A DNA stretch of 57,001 bases from Sphingomonadales bacterium (GTDB taxonomy: Bacteria; Pseudomonadota; Alphaproteobacteria; Sphingomonadales; Sphingomonadaceae). Numbering within the stretch: the first letter of the stretch is position 1; every line of letters begins with the position of its first letter. Position numbers and translations under genes: made by a program. The stretch is from positions 1 through 57,001 of the forward strand of contig JAGWPW010000096.1 of assembly GCA_028870315.1 (NCBI GenBank), written 5' to 3'. Under the pieces are notes generated by a model that did not search any database, was not told the DNA's origin, and saw only the letters and a list, made by a program, of their open reading frames with translations. Below, in pieces: positions 17,996 through 28,888 of the stretch.

Positions 17996-19096
17996 TCAGG
18001 CAAGATGCGTCGCCGTCCACGGCGCGCGCGCCGACCAGCCGTTGCCCGCGACGGTGCAGCCGCGTTCGCCCGGCTCGATGGTGCCGATGACAAAGGCGGT
18101 CTCGCCCGCGGCGGCAAGCTCGGCGATCATGCCGTCCACCGCCTCGCGCGCCACCGCCAGCACCATGCCGATGCCGCAATTGAAGGTGCGCGCCATCTCC
18201 TCGGGCTCGATCGCGCCCTGTGCCTGGAGAAAGGCCATCAGCCGCGGCTGCGTCCAGCCATCGGCGTCGATCTTGGCATGCAGCCCGCGGGGCAGCACGC
18301 GCGGGACGTTTTCGAGCAGGCCGCCGCCGGTGACATGCGCGAGCGCGTGGATCGGCGAGCCGGGCCGGCGCAGCAGCGGCATGAGGCTTTTCACATAGAT
18401 GCGGGTCGGCTCGATGAGATGGTCGATGAGCAGCCGGTCGGCGTCGAACAGCGCCGGGCGGTCCATCCGCCATCCCTTGTCGGCGGCAAGCCGGCGGACC
18501 AGCGAATAGCCGTTCGAATGGACCCCCGAACTCGCCAGACCGACGAGCACGTCGCCCGCGCAGACGCGCGCGCCGGTGATCTGCTCGCCGCGCTCGACCG
18601 CGCCGACGCAGAAGCCGGCGAGATCGTAATCGCCCGTGGCATACATCCCCGGCATTTCGGCGGTCTCGCCGCCGATGAGCGCGCAGCCGGCGATCCGGCA
18701 ACCCTCGGCGATGCCGGCGACAACGCGCCCGGCGATTCCGGTCTCGAGCCGGCCGGTCGCAAAATAATCGAGGAAGAACAGGGGTTCTGCGCCCTGGACG
18801 ATGAGATCGTTGACGCACATCGCGACAAGGTCCACGCCGATCGCATCATGCCGGTCGTGATCGATCGCCAGCTTGACCTTGGTGCCGACGCCATCGTTCG
18901 CCGCGACCAGCAGCGGATCGCGATAGCCCGCCGCGCGCGGGTCGAAGAAGCCGCCGAAGCCGCCGAGTTCGGCATCGGCGCCGGGGCGGGCGGTGGCGCG
19001 GGCGAGCGGGGCGATCGCCTTGACCAGCGCATTGCCGGCGGCGATCGAGACGCCGGCTTCGGCATAGCTGTAGGAATGCTCGGGGGTTTCGGTCAT
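17996..19096 (-). CDS. purM: phosphoribosylformylglycinamidine cyclo-ligase PurM
   Basis: A 366-residue AIR synthetase, step 5 of purine synthesis, converting FGAM to AIR with ATP. The glycine-rich GGFGGFFD, substrate-binding [14 protein letters not shown], and [20 protein letters not shown] stretches are diagnostic, as is the C-terminal [12 protein letters not shown]. It starts with an ATG at 19096, 68 bases from the divergent DUF2066-like gene, and is followed by purN. The purM-purN order next to a DUF2066 protein and hdaA is a familiar alphaproteobacterial arrangement. Confidence 0.97.
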   Translation of the reverse strand: MTETPEHSYSYAEAGVSIAAGNALVKAIAPLARATARPGADAELGGFGGFFDPRAAGYRDPLLVAANDGVGTKVKLAIDHDRHDAIGVDLVAMCVNDLIVQGAEPLFFLDYFATGRLETGIAGRVVAGIAEGCRIAGCALIGGETAEMPGMYATGDYDLAGFCVGAVERGEQITGARVCAGDVLVGLASSGVHSNGYSLVRRLAADKGWRMDRPALFDADRLLIDHLIEPTRIYVKSLMPLLRRPGSPIHALAHVTGGGLLENVPRVLPRGLHAKIDADGWTQPRLMAFLQAQGAIEPEEMARTFNCGIGMVLAVAREAVDGMIAELAAAGETAFVIGTIEPGERGCTVAGNGWSARAPWTATHLA

Positions 19097-19164
19097 TCCC
19101 GCCGCCTAACGCTTTCGCGCTTGGATTTCCATGCCGCTTTGGGCAAAGGGGGCTGCATTTCCGC

Positions 19165-20502
19165 ATGACCCCCGCCGCCAACCCCCGCCGCCTGCTGCGC
19201 ACCCTTGCCGCCGCGGCGGCGATCGCCGGCATTGGCGTGGGCGCGCTGGTCGGTCCGGCACGGCTTCTCGCCCAGATCGAGGGCGATCGTGGCATTGCCC
19301 CGGTCATCGACACCGGCGACCTCGAGGTCGACAACATCGACGTTGTCGCCACCGGCAGGACCGCGCAGGACGCGCGGCTCGCGGGGTGGCACAATGCCTA
19401 TCGCCAGGCCTGGGCGCGGCTCAACGGCCCGGCGCTCGGCGACGATGCGCTTGAGAGCGTGGTGTCCTCGGTGGTGATCGGCCATGAGCAGCTTGGCCCG
19501 CATCGCTATATCGCCCGGCTGGGCGTGATCTTCGATCGCGGCCGCGCCGGCGCGCTGCTGTCGGGCAACACGGCGGGCGTGACCAGCCGTTCGGCGCCGA
19601 CGCTGGTCATCCCGGTGCTCTATGCCGGCGGGGTTGGCCAGGTCTATGAAATCCAGGGCGCATGGCAGCGGGTGTGGGCCGAGTTTAACACCGGCGCCAG
19701 CGCGATCGATTATGTACGCCCCTCGGGCGCGGGCGGCGAATCGCTGATCCTCACCGCCGGCCAGCCGGGGCGCCGTAGCCGCGTCTGGTGGCGCAACATC
19801 CTCGACCAGTTCGGCGCCAGCAACGTCGTCATGGCGATGGCCCGGCTCGAACGGCAATGGCCGGGCGGCCCGGTGACCGGAACCTTCACCGCCCGCTATG
19901 GCCCGGACAACACATGGCTCGACAGCTTCACCCTGACCGCGCCCGATGACGATGCCATTCCCGCGATGCTGCAAGAGGCGCTGCACCGCTTCGACACGAT
20001 CTTCACCCATGCCTATGCGACAGGGGTGCTCGAACCCGACGCGACGCTGTCCATCGACCATCCCGATGTCGATCCGGCGCTCGCCGGGCTGATCGCCGAA
20101 GGCCAGCGCCAGCGCGCGCTCGAAGAGCAGCAGCTCGAAGCGCAGGCGCAGAGCGGCACGGATTTGCCGATCGATGCGGCGAATCCGGCAAATCCGGTGC
20201 CCGCCGAATCCGCGCCGCCGCCTTCGGGCGAAAGGCCAGCCGCCACCGCGGAACGGCCCGCGCATGCCGCGGCCTTCACCGTGCAATTCGCCTCGCCCGA
20301 TGCCGCCGCCGTCGATGGCGCGCTCGACGCGGTGCGCGCGCTGCCGCGCGTTGCTTCGGCGGCGACCACCAGCCTTGCGATCGGCGGCACCAGCGTGATG
20401 CGGGTGAGCTATGGCGGCAGCGCGCAGGATCTCGCCGTGCTGCTGCGCCAGCGCGGCTGGCAGGTGGCGGTGGCGGGCAATGTGCTGCGCATCCGCCGTT
20501 GA
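19165..20502 (+). CDS. DUF2066-like secreted or membrane-anchored protein
   Basis: A 445-residue protein of unknown function. An N-terminal hydrophobic segment (about residues 10-37) is a signal peptide or anchor, so most of the chain should be periplasmic. Residues 50 to about 300 resemble DUF2066 (DARLAGWHNAYRQAWARLNG, VSSVVIGHEQLGPHRYIARLG, then VIPVLYAGG). A Glu/Gln-rich stretch and a Pro/Ala linker (about 315-370) lead to a C-terminal beta-alpha-beta region, often called heavy-metal-associated-like, but without the CxxC metal motif. It lies 33 bases before hdaA on the same strand; the pairing is conserved in sphingomonads as far as I recall, its meaning unknown. Confidence 0.75.
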   Translation: MTPAANPRRLLRTLAAAAAIAGIGVGALVGPARLLAQIEGDRGIAPVIDTGDLEVDNIDVVATGRTAQDARLAGWHNAYRQAWARLNGPALGDDALESVVSSVVIGHEQLGPHRYIARLGVIFDRGRAGALLSGNTAGVTSRSAPTLVIPVLYAGGVGQVYEIQGAWQRVWAEFNTGASAIDYVRPSGAGGESLILTAGQPGRRSRVWWRNILDQFGASNVVMAMARLERQWPGGPVTGTFTARYGPDNTWLDSFTLTAPDDDAIPAMLQEALHRFDTIFTHAYATGVLEPDATLSIDHPDVDPALAGLIAEGQRQRALEEQQLEAQAQSGTDLPIDAANPANPVPAESAPPPSGERPAATAERPAHAAAFTVQFASPDAAAVDGALDAVRALPRVASAATTSLAIGGTSVMRVSYGGSAQDLAVLLRQRGWQVAVAGNVLRIRR

Positions 20503-20535
20503 CCACCCGCCCGCGCCGGGCGTCGGGACGGGCGG

Positions 20536-21162
20536 GTGAGCCAGATCGCGCTGCCGCTGGAGCCGCGCGCGGGCGGGGGAGCGCGGCGAATCGTCGTGGG
20601 CAGCGCCAATGCCGCGGCGATCGAGGCGTTTGCCGGGGCCGCGGCCTGGCCGTTCCGCACCGCGATCCTGTTCGGTCCGCCGCGCTCGGGCAAATCGCTG
20701 CTCGCCGAATATTTCGCGGCGAGCGGGCTTGGCGAGGTGCTCGACGATGCCGACCGGCTGGAGGAGGTCGCGGTTTTCCACCGCTGGAACCGCGCACAGC
20801 ACGATCAGCGGCCGCTGCTGTTGACCGCCTCGGTGCGCGGCGCCGTGGCGGGCGGCTGGCAGGTGGCGCTTCCCGATCTTGCCTCGCGGCTGGCGGCGGC
20901 GCTGCGGCTCGAGATCGGCGCGCCCGACGATGCCATGGCCGAGGAGCTCATCGCCGCCCATGCCGCGGCGCGCGGGCTCGCGATCGGCAGCGAGGGCGCG
21001 CGCTATCTTGCATTGCGCGCCGAGCGTTCCCATGTCGGGCTTGAGCGGCTCGTCGCCACGATCGATCGCCTCAGCCTCGAACGCAAGACCGCGCCGGGGC
21101 TGGCGATCTGGCGCGACGCGCTTGATGCGCTTTCGGGACGGGGCCAGCCACGCTTGCTCTGA
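20536..21162 (+). CDS. hdaA: DnaA inactivator HdaA (Hda homologue)
   Basis: A 208-residue AAA+ protein, the alphaproteobacterial counterpart of Hda, which with the loaded DNA clamp stimulates ATP hydrolysis by DnaA and so prevents re-initiation of replication. The extreme N-terminus SQIALPLEP fits the clamp-binding QxxLPL motif. The Walker A is FGPPRSGKSLLAEYF (residues 46-60), the Walker B-like segment is VLDDADRL, and the C-terminal helical lid follows. The start is a GTG at 20536 that puts the clamp motif right at the N-terminus. It lacks a DnaA-type DNA-binding domain, as expected. Confidence 0.88.
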   Translation: MSQIALPLEPRAGGGARRIVVGSANAAAIEAFAGAAAWPFRTAILFGPPRSGKSLLAEYFAASGLGEVLDDADRLEEVAVFHRWNRAQHDQRPLLLTASVRGAVAGGWQVALPDLASRLAAALRLEIGAPDDAMAEELIAAHAAARGLAIGSEGARYLALRAERSHVGLERLVATIDRLSLERKTAPGLAIWRDALDALSGRGQPRLL

Positions 21163-21189
21163 CTGGCGGAAAACGGGTAGAGACGGGCA

Positions 21190-21879
21190 ATGTTGCAACG
21201 GCTGACACTTTACCTGGATTCGATCGTCGCGCGCGATCCCGCGCCGCGCTCGCGCTGGGAGGTTCTGCTCTATCCCGGCCTGTGGGCGATGGGCTTTCAC
21301 CGCATCGCGCATTGGCTGTTCGATGCGCGGCTTTATATGCCGGCGCGGGCGATCAATCACCTCGCGCGGTTCCTGACCGCGATCGACATCCATCCGGGCG
21401 CGCGCATCGGCCGGCATCTGTTCATCGACCACGGCTTCACGGTGATCGGCGAAACCGCCGAAATCGGTGATAATGTCACTATCTATCAATGCGTCACCCT
21501 TGGCGGCACCAATCCCGCCAATGGCGTGGGCGGCAAGCGGCATCCGACGCTGCTCGACGATGTCATCATCGGCTCGGGCGCGCAGATTCTGGGGCCGATC
21601 ACGATCGGGCGGCGGGCACGGGTCGGCGCGAATGCGGTGGTTACCGAGGATGTGCCCGAAGGGGCGACCATGGTCGGGGTCAAGGCGCGCTCGACGCTGG
21701 TCGTCGCCGAAACCTGGCAGAAGGACTTCATGCCTTACGGCACCCCCTGCAAGGAATCCTGCGATCCAGCCATCCAGCGGCTGGAGGCGCTGGAAGGCGA
21801 AATCGCGGCGCTGCGCCGCGAAGTCGCCCTGCTGCGCGAGGATCGCGTCGCTCTGGCGCGCAAGGGCGGGCGGGGCTGA
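21190..21879 (+). CDS. cysE: serine O-acetyltransferase (EpsC/CysE type)
   Basis: A 229-residue left-handed beta-helix acetyltransferase that makes O-acetyl-L-serine for cysteine synthesis. An N-terminal helical part (YPGLWAMGFHRIAHWLF) is followed by hexapeptide repeats, including DIHPGARIGRHLFIDHG, TVIGETAEIGDNVTIYQ, the catalytic His region and VTEDVPEGATMVGVKA. The length is that of the short EpsC form rather than the 270-residue E. coli CysE. A charged coiled-coil-like tail (RLEALEGEIAALRREVALLRED) ends the protein. It is 27 bases after hdaA and six before the DUF2794 gene. Confidence 0.9.
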   Translation: MLQRLTLYLDSIVARDPAPRSRWEVLLYPGLWAMGFHRIAHWLFDARLYMPARAINHLARFLTAIDIHPGARIGRHLFIDHGFTVIGETAEIGDNVTIYQCVTLGGTNPANGVGGKRHPTLLDDVIIGSGAQILGPITIGRRARVGANAVVTEDVPEGATMVGVKARSTLVVAETWQKDFMPYGTPCKESCDPAIQRLEALEGEIAALRREVALLREDRVALARKGGRG

Positions 21880-21884
21880 GCCGG

Positions 21885-22265
21885 GTGGCGCGGCTCGAAC
21901 AGTGTGCTGCCGAATTTTCAGAGCTTCCTGGCACGATCATCGCCTTTCCGGCGCGGCAGGCGGCGCAGGTCGGTTTCGACCGGCACGAGCTGATGCGGAT
22001 TCTCGACCTTTATGGCCGCATGGTCGCGGCGGGCGAATGGCGCGATTATGCCATGCAGTTCGGACGCGAAGCGGCAAGCTTCTGCGCTTTTCGCCGCACG
22101 TCCGAACGCCCGCAGGCGCGGATCGAGAAATGCCCGCAGTGGCGCGCCAGGCAGGGGATGTGGACGCTGTTCGGCGAGGCGGGGCAAGTGCTCAAGCGCG
22201 GGCATGAGCTGGGCGGCATCCTGTTTCCGCTCGAACGGCGGTTGCTCAAGCTCGTCGAGAAGTAA
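21885..22265 (+). CDS. DUF2794 family protein
   Basis: A 126-residue protein matching the small alphaproteobacterial DUF2794 family of unknown function. Its core, from about residue 25 to the end, reads FDRHELMRILDLYGRMVAAG, EWRDYAMQFG and ARIEKCPQWRARQGMWTLFG. There is no membrane segment. The GTG at 21885, six bases after the cysE stop, is the only reasonable start giving a family-length product. The TAA at 22263-22265 faces gph, so transcription here should end in the short gap before 22304. Confidence 0.85.
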   Translation: MARLEQCAAEFSELPGTIIAFPARQAAQVGFDRHELMRILDLYGRMVAAGEWRDYAMQFGREAASFCAFRRTSERPQARIEKCPQWRARQGMWTLFGEAGQVLKRGHELGGILFPLERRLLKLVEK

Positions 22266-22271
22266 CTCCCG

Positions 22272-22289
22272 ACCCCGTCTGGCCGGGGT
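22272..22289. terminator. possible hairpin between convergent DUF2794 gene and gph
   Basis: ACCCCG (22272-22277) and CGGGGT (22284-22289) pair around a TCTGGC loop in the 38-base gap between two convergent stops. There is no T tract on either strand, so it would at best be a weak or factor-assisted terminator. Confidence 0.25.
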
Positions 22290-22303
22290 TGCGTGCGGCC
22301 GGC

Positions 22304-22990
22304 TCAGCGCCCGCGCCCCAGCCGTTCGAGCGCGGGGACAAGCTCGTCGAAATGGCCGATCACCGCATCGCCGCCCAGCGCATCGGCCGCGCCCCGGTTG
22401 AAACCGAAGCGCACCACCACGCAGGCCATGCCCGCGGCGCGCGCCGCGCCCGTGTCATACGCGGTATCGCCGACATAGGCGGCAGCGGCGGGCGGGACGC
22501 CGGCGCGGCGCAGCATCTCGAACAGCAGGTCGGGCTTAGGCTTGCCGCGGCCCGGCCCCAGCGTATCGCCGCCGAGAATCGCGAAGAAGCGCGAGGCCAG
22601 CCCCAGTTCCTCGAACAGCTGGCGGGCGAGCGATTCGAGCTTGTTGGTCACCACCGCCAGCCGCACGCCGCGCGCGGCGAGAGCATCGAGCATCGCCATG
22701 CCGCCATCGAACAGCCTTGTATGCACGGCGATATGCCCCTGGTACCAGGCGATGAGCGCGCGGTGCAGCGCGTCCACGTCGAGCCCCTCGGTGCCGCCGC
22801 TGCGCGCGAGCGCGGCATCGAGCATCCGCCGCGCGCCGCCGCCGACGAGGTCGCGAACCACCGTGGCGGCTAAGGGCGGACGCCCGGCGAGGGCGAGCGC
22901 ATGGTTGAGCGCGGCGGCAAGGTCCTCATGCGTGTCGAGCAGCGTGCCGTCGAGATCGAAGCCGACGAGCGGGAAGGGAAATGCGGTCAT
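22304..22990 (-). CDS. gph: phosphoglycolate phosphatase (HAD superfamily)
   Basis: A 228-residue HAD hydrolase that removes phosphate from 2-phosphoglycolate, a product of DNA repair and oxygenase chemistry. HAD motif I is FDLDGTLLDTH at the N-terminus with the nucleophile Asp, motif II VVTNKLES, motif III Lys in GKPKPDL, and motif IV GDTAYD. The alpha-helical cap covers about residues 18-85. The length fits Gph well; another sugar-phosphate phosphatase of the same subfamily cannot be ruled out. It starts with the ATG at 22990 and is divergent from glmU with a 60-base gap. Confidence 0.85.
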   Translation of the reverse strand: MTAFPFPLVGFDLDGTLLDTHEDLAAALNHALALAGRPPLAATVVRDLVGGGARRMLDAALARSGGTEGLDVDALHRALIAWYQGHIAVHTRLFDGGMAMLDALAARGVRLAVVTNKLESLARQLFEELGLASRFFAILGGDTLGPGRGKPKPDLLFEMLRRAGVPPAAAAYVGDTAYDTGAARAAGMACVVVRFGFNRGAADALGGDAVIGHFDELVPALERLGRGR

Positions 22991-23050
22991 CGCCGCGCGC
23001 GATGGCGCGGGCTTATGGAAACGGCAAGCGTTTGCTGGCATGGGACGCGC

Positions 23051-24418
23051 ATGACCGCTGCCGACCCGTCGCCGCTCGCCATTGTCGTCCTCGCCGCCGG
23101 CAAGGGAACACGCATGAAAAGCGCCCTTCACAAGGTGTTGCACCCTGTCGCCGGCCGGCCGATGATCGCGCATCTTCTTGCCGCCGCGGGTGAGCTTGCG
23201 CCCATCAGGACGGTCGTCGTCGCCGGGCATGGGCGCGAGCAACTGGCGGGCGCGCTTGGCGGCGCGGCCGGGATCGTGGTGCAGGAACCGCAGCTCGGCA
23301 CCGCCCATGCCGTCCGGCAGGCCGAGCCCGCGCTCGCCGGCTTTGCCGGCGATGTCCTGATCCTTTATGGCGACGTGCCTTTCGTCACCGCGGCAACGAT
23401 GCGCGCGATGATCGCCCGGCTGCACGAAGCGGATGCGCCGGCGGTGGTGGTGCTGGGTTTCGAGCCCGATGACCCGCTGCAATACGGGCGGGTGATCGCG
23501 CGTGACGGGCGCATCCTGCGCATGGTCGAGCACCGCGATGCAAGCCTTGAGGAGCGCGCCTGCCGGCTGTGCAATTCGGGGCTGATGGCGGTGCGCGCCG
23601 CAGATCTCTGGCCGCTGCTGGCGCAGGTCGGCAACGCCAATGCCCAGGGCGAATATTATCTGCCCGACATCGTCAACCTGGCGCAGGCGCAGGGCCACGG
23701 CTGCGCGGTGGTGACCGTCGCCGATCCCGGGGAAGTCGCCGGGATCAACAGCCGTGCCGAGCTTGCCGAGGCCGAGGCGCGCTGGCAGGCGCGCCGCCGG
23801 CGGCAGGCGATGGACGAGGGTGCATCGCTGGTCGCGCCCGAGACGGTGTGGTTTTCCTGGGACACCAGGCTCGGCCGCGACGTGACGGTCGAGCCCCATG
23901 TCGTCTTCGGCCCCGGGGTGACGGTGGCCGACGATGTCACCATCCACGCCTTCTGCCATCTCGAAGGCGCACAACTGGCGAGCGGCAGCGCGATCGGCCC
24001 CTATGCGCGGCTGCGCCCCGGCGCGAGCCTGATGGCCGGGGCGAAGGTCGGCAATTTCGTCGAGGTCAAGAACGCGGTGCTGGGCAAGGGCGCCAAGGCC
24101 AATCACCTCTCCTATATCGGCGATGCCGAGGTGGGGGCCGGCGCCAATATCGGCGCGGGCACGATCACCTGCAATTACGACGGCTATTTCAAGCACAGGA
24201 CGGTGATCGGCGAGCGCGCGTTCATCGGCTCGAACTCGGCGCTGATCGCGCCGGTCCGCATCGGCGCCGACGCGATCGTCGCCGCCGGCAGCGCGGTCTC
24301 GCGCGATGTCGCCGATGGCGAGCTGCGCATGGTCCGTGCCGAGCAGCTGGTGAAACCGGGCTGGGCCGATCGCTTCCACGATGCGATGAAGAAGAAGAAG
24401 GCCGAGAAGGCGGGCTGA
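23051..24418 (+). CDS. glmU: bifunctional GlmU (GlcN-1-P acetyltransferase / GlcNAc-1-P uridyltransferase)
   Basis: A 455-residue bifunctional enzyme making UDP-GlcNAc for peptidoglycan and LPS. The N-terminal uridyltransferase domain (1 to about 230) has the nucleotide-binding LAAGKGTRMKS and the uridine-contacting QLGTAHAV. The C-terminal left-handed beta-helix (about 250-455) has the repeats HLEGAQLASGSAIGPYARLR and, near the acetyl-CoA site, GAGTITCNYDGYFKHRT. The ATG at 23051 gives the normal length; an open frame upstream overlaps gph. glmS lies 182 bases downstream, so the two amino-sugar genes are nearly adjacent, separated by a PIN-domain remnant. Confidence 0.97.
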   Translation: MTAADPSPLAIVVLAAGKGTRMKSALHKVLHPVAGRPMIAHLLAAAGELAPIRTVVVAGHGREQLAGALGGAAGIVVQEPQLGTAHAVRQAEPALAGFAGDVLILYGDVPFVTAATMRAMIARLHEADAPAVVVLGFEPDDPLQYGRVIARDGRILRMVEHRDASLEERACRLCNSGLMAVRAADLWPLLAQVGNANAQGEYYLPDIVNLAQAQGHGCAVVTVADPGEVAGINSRAELAEAEARWQARRRRQAMDEGASLVAPETVWFSWDTRLGRDVTVEPHVVFGPGVTVADDVTIHAFCHLEGAQLASGSAIGPYARLRPGASLMAGAKVGNFVEVKNAVLGKGAKANHLSYIGDAEVGAGANIGAGTITCNYDGYFKHRTVIGERAFIGSNSALIAPVRIGADAIVAAGSAVSRDVADGELRMVRAEQLVKPGWADRFHDAMKKKKAEKAG

Positions 24419-24419
24419 C

Positions 24420-24435
24420 ATGATATCATGATATG
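24420..24435. repeat. tandem ATGATATC/ATGATATG with palindromic core
   Basis: Directly after the glmU stop, two 8-base units, ATGATATC and ATGATATG, stand in tandem, and ATGATATCAT (24420-24429) is a perfect palindrome. It lies exactly before a PIN-domain fragment. Toxin-antitoxin operators are often palindromic, so this may be a relic of one, but it may equally be a chance A+T-rich motif. Confidence 0.35.
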
Positions 24436-24585
24436 ATCGCCGAAGTTCGCCATCGCCTGCGGATGACATGGCTCGACGCCGATGTCCTCGCCACCGCGCA
24501 AGTGAACGGCGCCATTCTCATCACCCGCGACACCGGGGATTTTCCGGCGGAAATGCCGGGTATCCGCGTTCCCTACACTCTTTAG
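24433..24585 (+). pseudogene. C-terminal remnant of a PIN-domain (VapC-like) toxin
   Basis: A 50-residue open frame whose second half, LDADVLATAQ-NGAILITRDT then GDFP and IRVPYTL, looks like the end of a PIN-domain ribonuclease: the late acidic residue in LDAD, the TRDTGDF strand-turn and the final PY. The N-terminal half of a PIN domain with its first catalytic Asp is absent, and glmU ends just upstream, so this is read as a decayed VapC. No antitoxin gene is visible. It fills most of the 182-base glmU-glmS gap. A real small protein is possible but less likely. Confidence 0.55.
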
Positions 24586-24600
24586 CAAAGGCTCCATCGC

Positions 24601-26439
<1,839 letters not shown>

Positions 26440-26502
26440 TCCGGCGGGCGCGTGGCGCGCCTTTACCCGCTGCTAAGCATTTGTCGGCTATCGCTTGCAG
26501 CC

Positions 26503-28845
26503 ATGTCAACCAGCCCCGCCGCCTCGCATCGCGATCTCTCTGTCCGGATGGTTCTTGGCCTCACCCACGCCGGCGCCGAGGATTGGGCGCGCATGCGCGC
26601 GCTTCAATACGGCCGGCTGTTCGAGGCGACCAAGCTCAAGGTCGCGAGCCACGCGCTCGCCGCGGTCGCCTCGATCTGGCTGTTCCGCGATGTCGCGCCG
26701 CTGTCGATGATCTTCGGCTGGGCGCTGCTGCTGGGCACCGTGGTCGCCTATGGCGCGCGCGTCGATCTGGCGATGCATGATGTCACCCGCCACAAGCTCA
26801 ACGCCCAGGAATTTCGCCGCCAGGTCGAGATCGCCGCGCTGACCGGGCTTGTCTGGGTCGCGCCGGTGGCCTGGTTCACCCTCCATGCGCCCGATTCGGC
26901 GCGGCTCGAACTATGGGCGATCCTCGCGCTGCTCCTCACCGTTTCGGCGGTGATCATCCCCGCCGCGCCGATGGCGACCGTCGCCTTCGCCGGCACGGTC
27001 GGGCTGCCGGTGATCTGCGGCTTCGTGCTCACCGGCGCCCTGCCGATGGCGCTGATCACCTGCCTGTTCGTCGCGACGATCATGCTCGGGACGATCGAGA
27101 CCTCGCGCCATTTCCTGATGTCGCGGCTCGGCGAGGCCGGGGTTGCCGAGCGCAACGAGGTCGTCTCGCTGCTGCTCGGCGAATATGAGGAAGGCGATGC
27201 CGACTGGCTGTGGGAGACCGACACCAACCGCCGGGTCCGCGCGGTCAGTCGTCGCTTCGCCTATGCGCTCGGCATGGAAGTCTCCGAGATCGACGGCCAG
27301 CCCTTCGTCCAGCTGCTGGCGGGCGCGGCCTGGGCCAACGGCCGCTTTCACCCCAGCATGCATGATCTCGCCGAACGGCTGAAGCGGCGCGAGCGCTTCG
27401 CCAACCTGCCGGTGCAGGTGGTGGTGCGTGGCGAGAAGCGGTGGTGGGAATTGTCCGGGCAGCCGCGCTTCGACGAGGCGGGCGATTATGCCGGCTTCCA
27501 CGGCGTCGGATCGGATGTCACCCAGGCGCGCGCCAGTTCGGAAAAGATCGCCTGGCTGGCGCGCTACGATACGCTGACCGGCCTGCCCAACCGGATGATG
27601 CTCACCGAGGCGCTGGGCGAGGCGATGCTCTATGCCGAGCAGTGGCGCACACGCTGCGCCTTCCTGATGATCGATCTCGACCGCTTCAAGGCGGTGAACG
27701 ACACGCTTGGCCATCTTATCGGCGACCAGCTGCTGGCGCGGGTTTCCGATCGGCTGAAATCGCTGATGAGCGAAACCGAGCTGTGCGGGCGCCTGGGCGG
27801 CGATGAATTCGCGGTGGTGATCCGCGATGCTTCGGACCTGAGCCGGGTCAGCCGCATGGCGCAGGCGGTGATCGACCGCTTGTCCGAGCCCTATACCGTC
27901 GAGAGCCACACGCTGTTCGTCGGCGCGAGCGTGGGTGCCGCGATCGGCCCGCGCGACGGCGGCAGCGTCGAGGAACTGATGCGCAACGCCGACCTCGCGC
28001 TGTATCGCGCCAAGGACGGCGGCGGTGGCCAGCAATGCATGTACGAGCCGGCGCTGCTCGCCCAGGCAGAGGAACGGCGCAAGATCGAGTTCGCGATGCG
28101 CCATGCGCTGGACCGCAACGAATTCCACCTCGTGTTCCAGCCGGTGGTCGATACCGGCGATGAGGCGGTGGTCAGCTTCGAGGCCCTGCTGCGCTGGGAA
28201 AATCCCGAGCTCGGAACGATCAGCCCTGCGAAATTCGTGCCGGTCGCCGAGGATACGCGGCTGATCGTGCCGATCGGCGACTGGGTGATGAAGCAGGCCT
28301 GCATCCAGGCGACGCAATGGCCGCGTCATGTCAAGGTCGCGGTCAATGTCTCGGGCGAGCAGCTCGTCGATGCCAATTTCCACAATTGCGTGGTGAGCGC
28401 GCTCGCCATGGCCAACCTGCCGGCGCAACGGCTCGAGATCGAGGTGACCGAGAGCATCTTCCTGCGCGATGCGGCCGGCGCACGGCTGGCGCTGGAGCGG
28501 ATCATGGCGCTGGGGTGCAGCGTCGCGCTCGATGATTTCGGCACCGGCTATTCCTCGCTCGGCTACATCCGCAAGCTGCGCTTCTCGACGATCAAGCTCG
28601 ATCGCAGCTTCGTCCAGGGTGCCGCGGTCGGCAATCGCGAGAGCCTCGCGGTCGCCCGCGCGGTCGTCGCCATGGCCGACAGCCTTGAAATGGCGACCAC
28701 CGCCGAGGGTGTCGAGACCGAGGCCGAACTCGCGCTGGTGCGCAAGCTCGGCTGCACCAAGATCCAGGGCTATTACTATGGCCGGCCGATGGCCGCGGCG
28801 GAAACGCTGACGCTGTTCCAGAAGGACCGGCGCAAGGCGGGTTGA
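26503..28845 (+). CDS. membrane-bound GGDEF/EAL cyclic-di-GMP signalling protein with PAS domain
   Basis: A 780-residue inner-membrane protein. About residues 45-205 hold five or six hydrophobic segments (FGWALLLGTVVAYGA, LWAILALLLTVSAVIIP, LPVICGFVLTGALPMALIT). A PAS-like sensor covers about 225-335. The GGDEF domain starts at DTLTGLPNR and carries an intact GGDEF at 432-436; the EAL domain carries EAL at 560-562 and DDFGTGYSSLGYI, KLDRSFV. Both catalytic motifs look complete, so it may make and degrade cyclic di-GMP. An in-frame GTG at 26452 would add 17 residues; the ATG at 26503 lacks a strong ribosome site. It lies between glmS and the convergent purQ. Confidence 0.9.
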   Translation: MSTSPAASHRDLSVRMVLGLTHAGAEDWARMRALQYGRLFEATKLKVASHALAAVASIWLFRDVAPLSMIFGWALLLGTVVAYGARVDLAMHDVTRHKLNAQEFRRQVEIAALTGLVWVAPVAWFTLHAPDSARLELWAILALLLTVSAVIIPAAPMATVAFAGTVGLPVICGFVLTGALPMALITCLFVATIMLGTIETSRHFLMSRLGEAGVAERNEVVSLLLGEYEEGDADWLWETDTNRRVRAVSRRFAYALGMEVSEIDGQPFVQLLAGAAWANGRFHPSMHDLAERLKRRERFANLPVQVVVRGEKRWWELSGQPRFDEAGDYAGFHGVGSDVTQARASSEKIAWLARYDTLTGLPNRMMLTEALGEAMLYAEQWRTRCAFLMIDLDRFKAVNDTLGHLIGDQLLARVSDRLKSLMSETELCGRLGGDEFAVVIRDASDLSRVSRMAQAVIDRLSEPYTVESHTLFVGASVGAAIGPRDGGSVEELMRNADLALYRAKDGGGGQQCMYEPALLAQAEERRKIEFAMRHALDRNEFHLVFQPVVDTGDEAVVSFEALLRWENPELGTISPAKFVPVAEDTRLIVPIGDWVMKQACIQATQWPRHVKVAVNVSGEQLVDANFHNCVVSALAMANLPAQRLEIEVTESIFLRDAAGARLALERIMALGCSVALDDFGTGYSSLGYIRKLRFSTIKLDRSFVQGAAVGNRESLAVARAVVAMADSLEMATTAEGVETEAELALVRKLGCTKIQGYYYGRPMAAAETLTLFQKDRRKAG

Positions 28846-28888
28846 ACAATCTGCCCGAAGGTGCCCCGGCAATGAGGCGGAACGGACT

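Noticed and set aside
19093..21543. 816-residue minus-strand frame across DUF2066, hdaA and cysE
   Set aside because: Covers three well-supported plus-strand genes; composition typical of an antisense shadow.
22304..24469. 721-residue minus-strand frame joining antisense of glmU to gph
   Set aside because: Only the last 228 residues (gph) have family features; the rest is antisense of glmU.
24419..24600. glmS ribozyme or riboswitch upstream of glmS
   Set aside because: The gap is short and filled by a PIN-domain remnant; no ribozyme-like core is visible, and glmS ribozymes are typical of Gram-positive bacteria.
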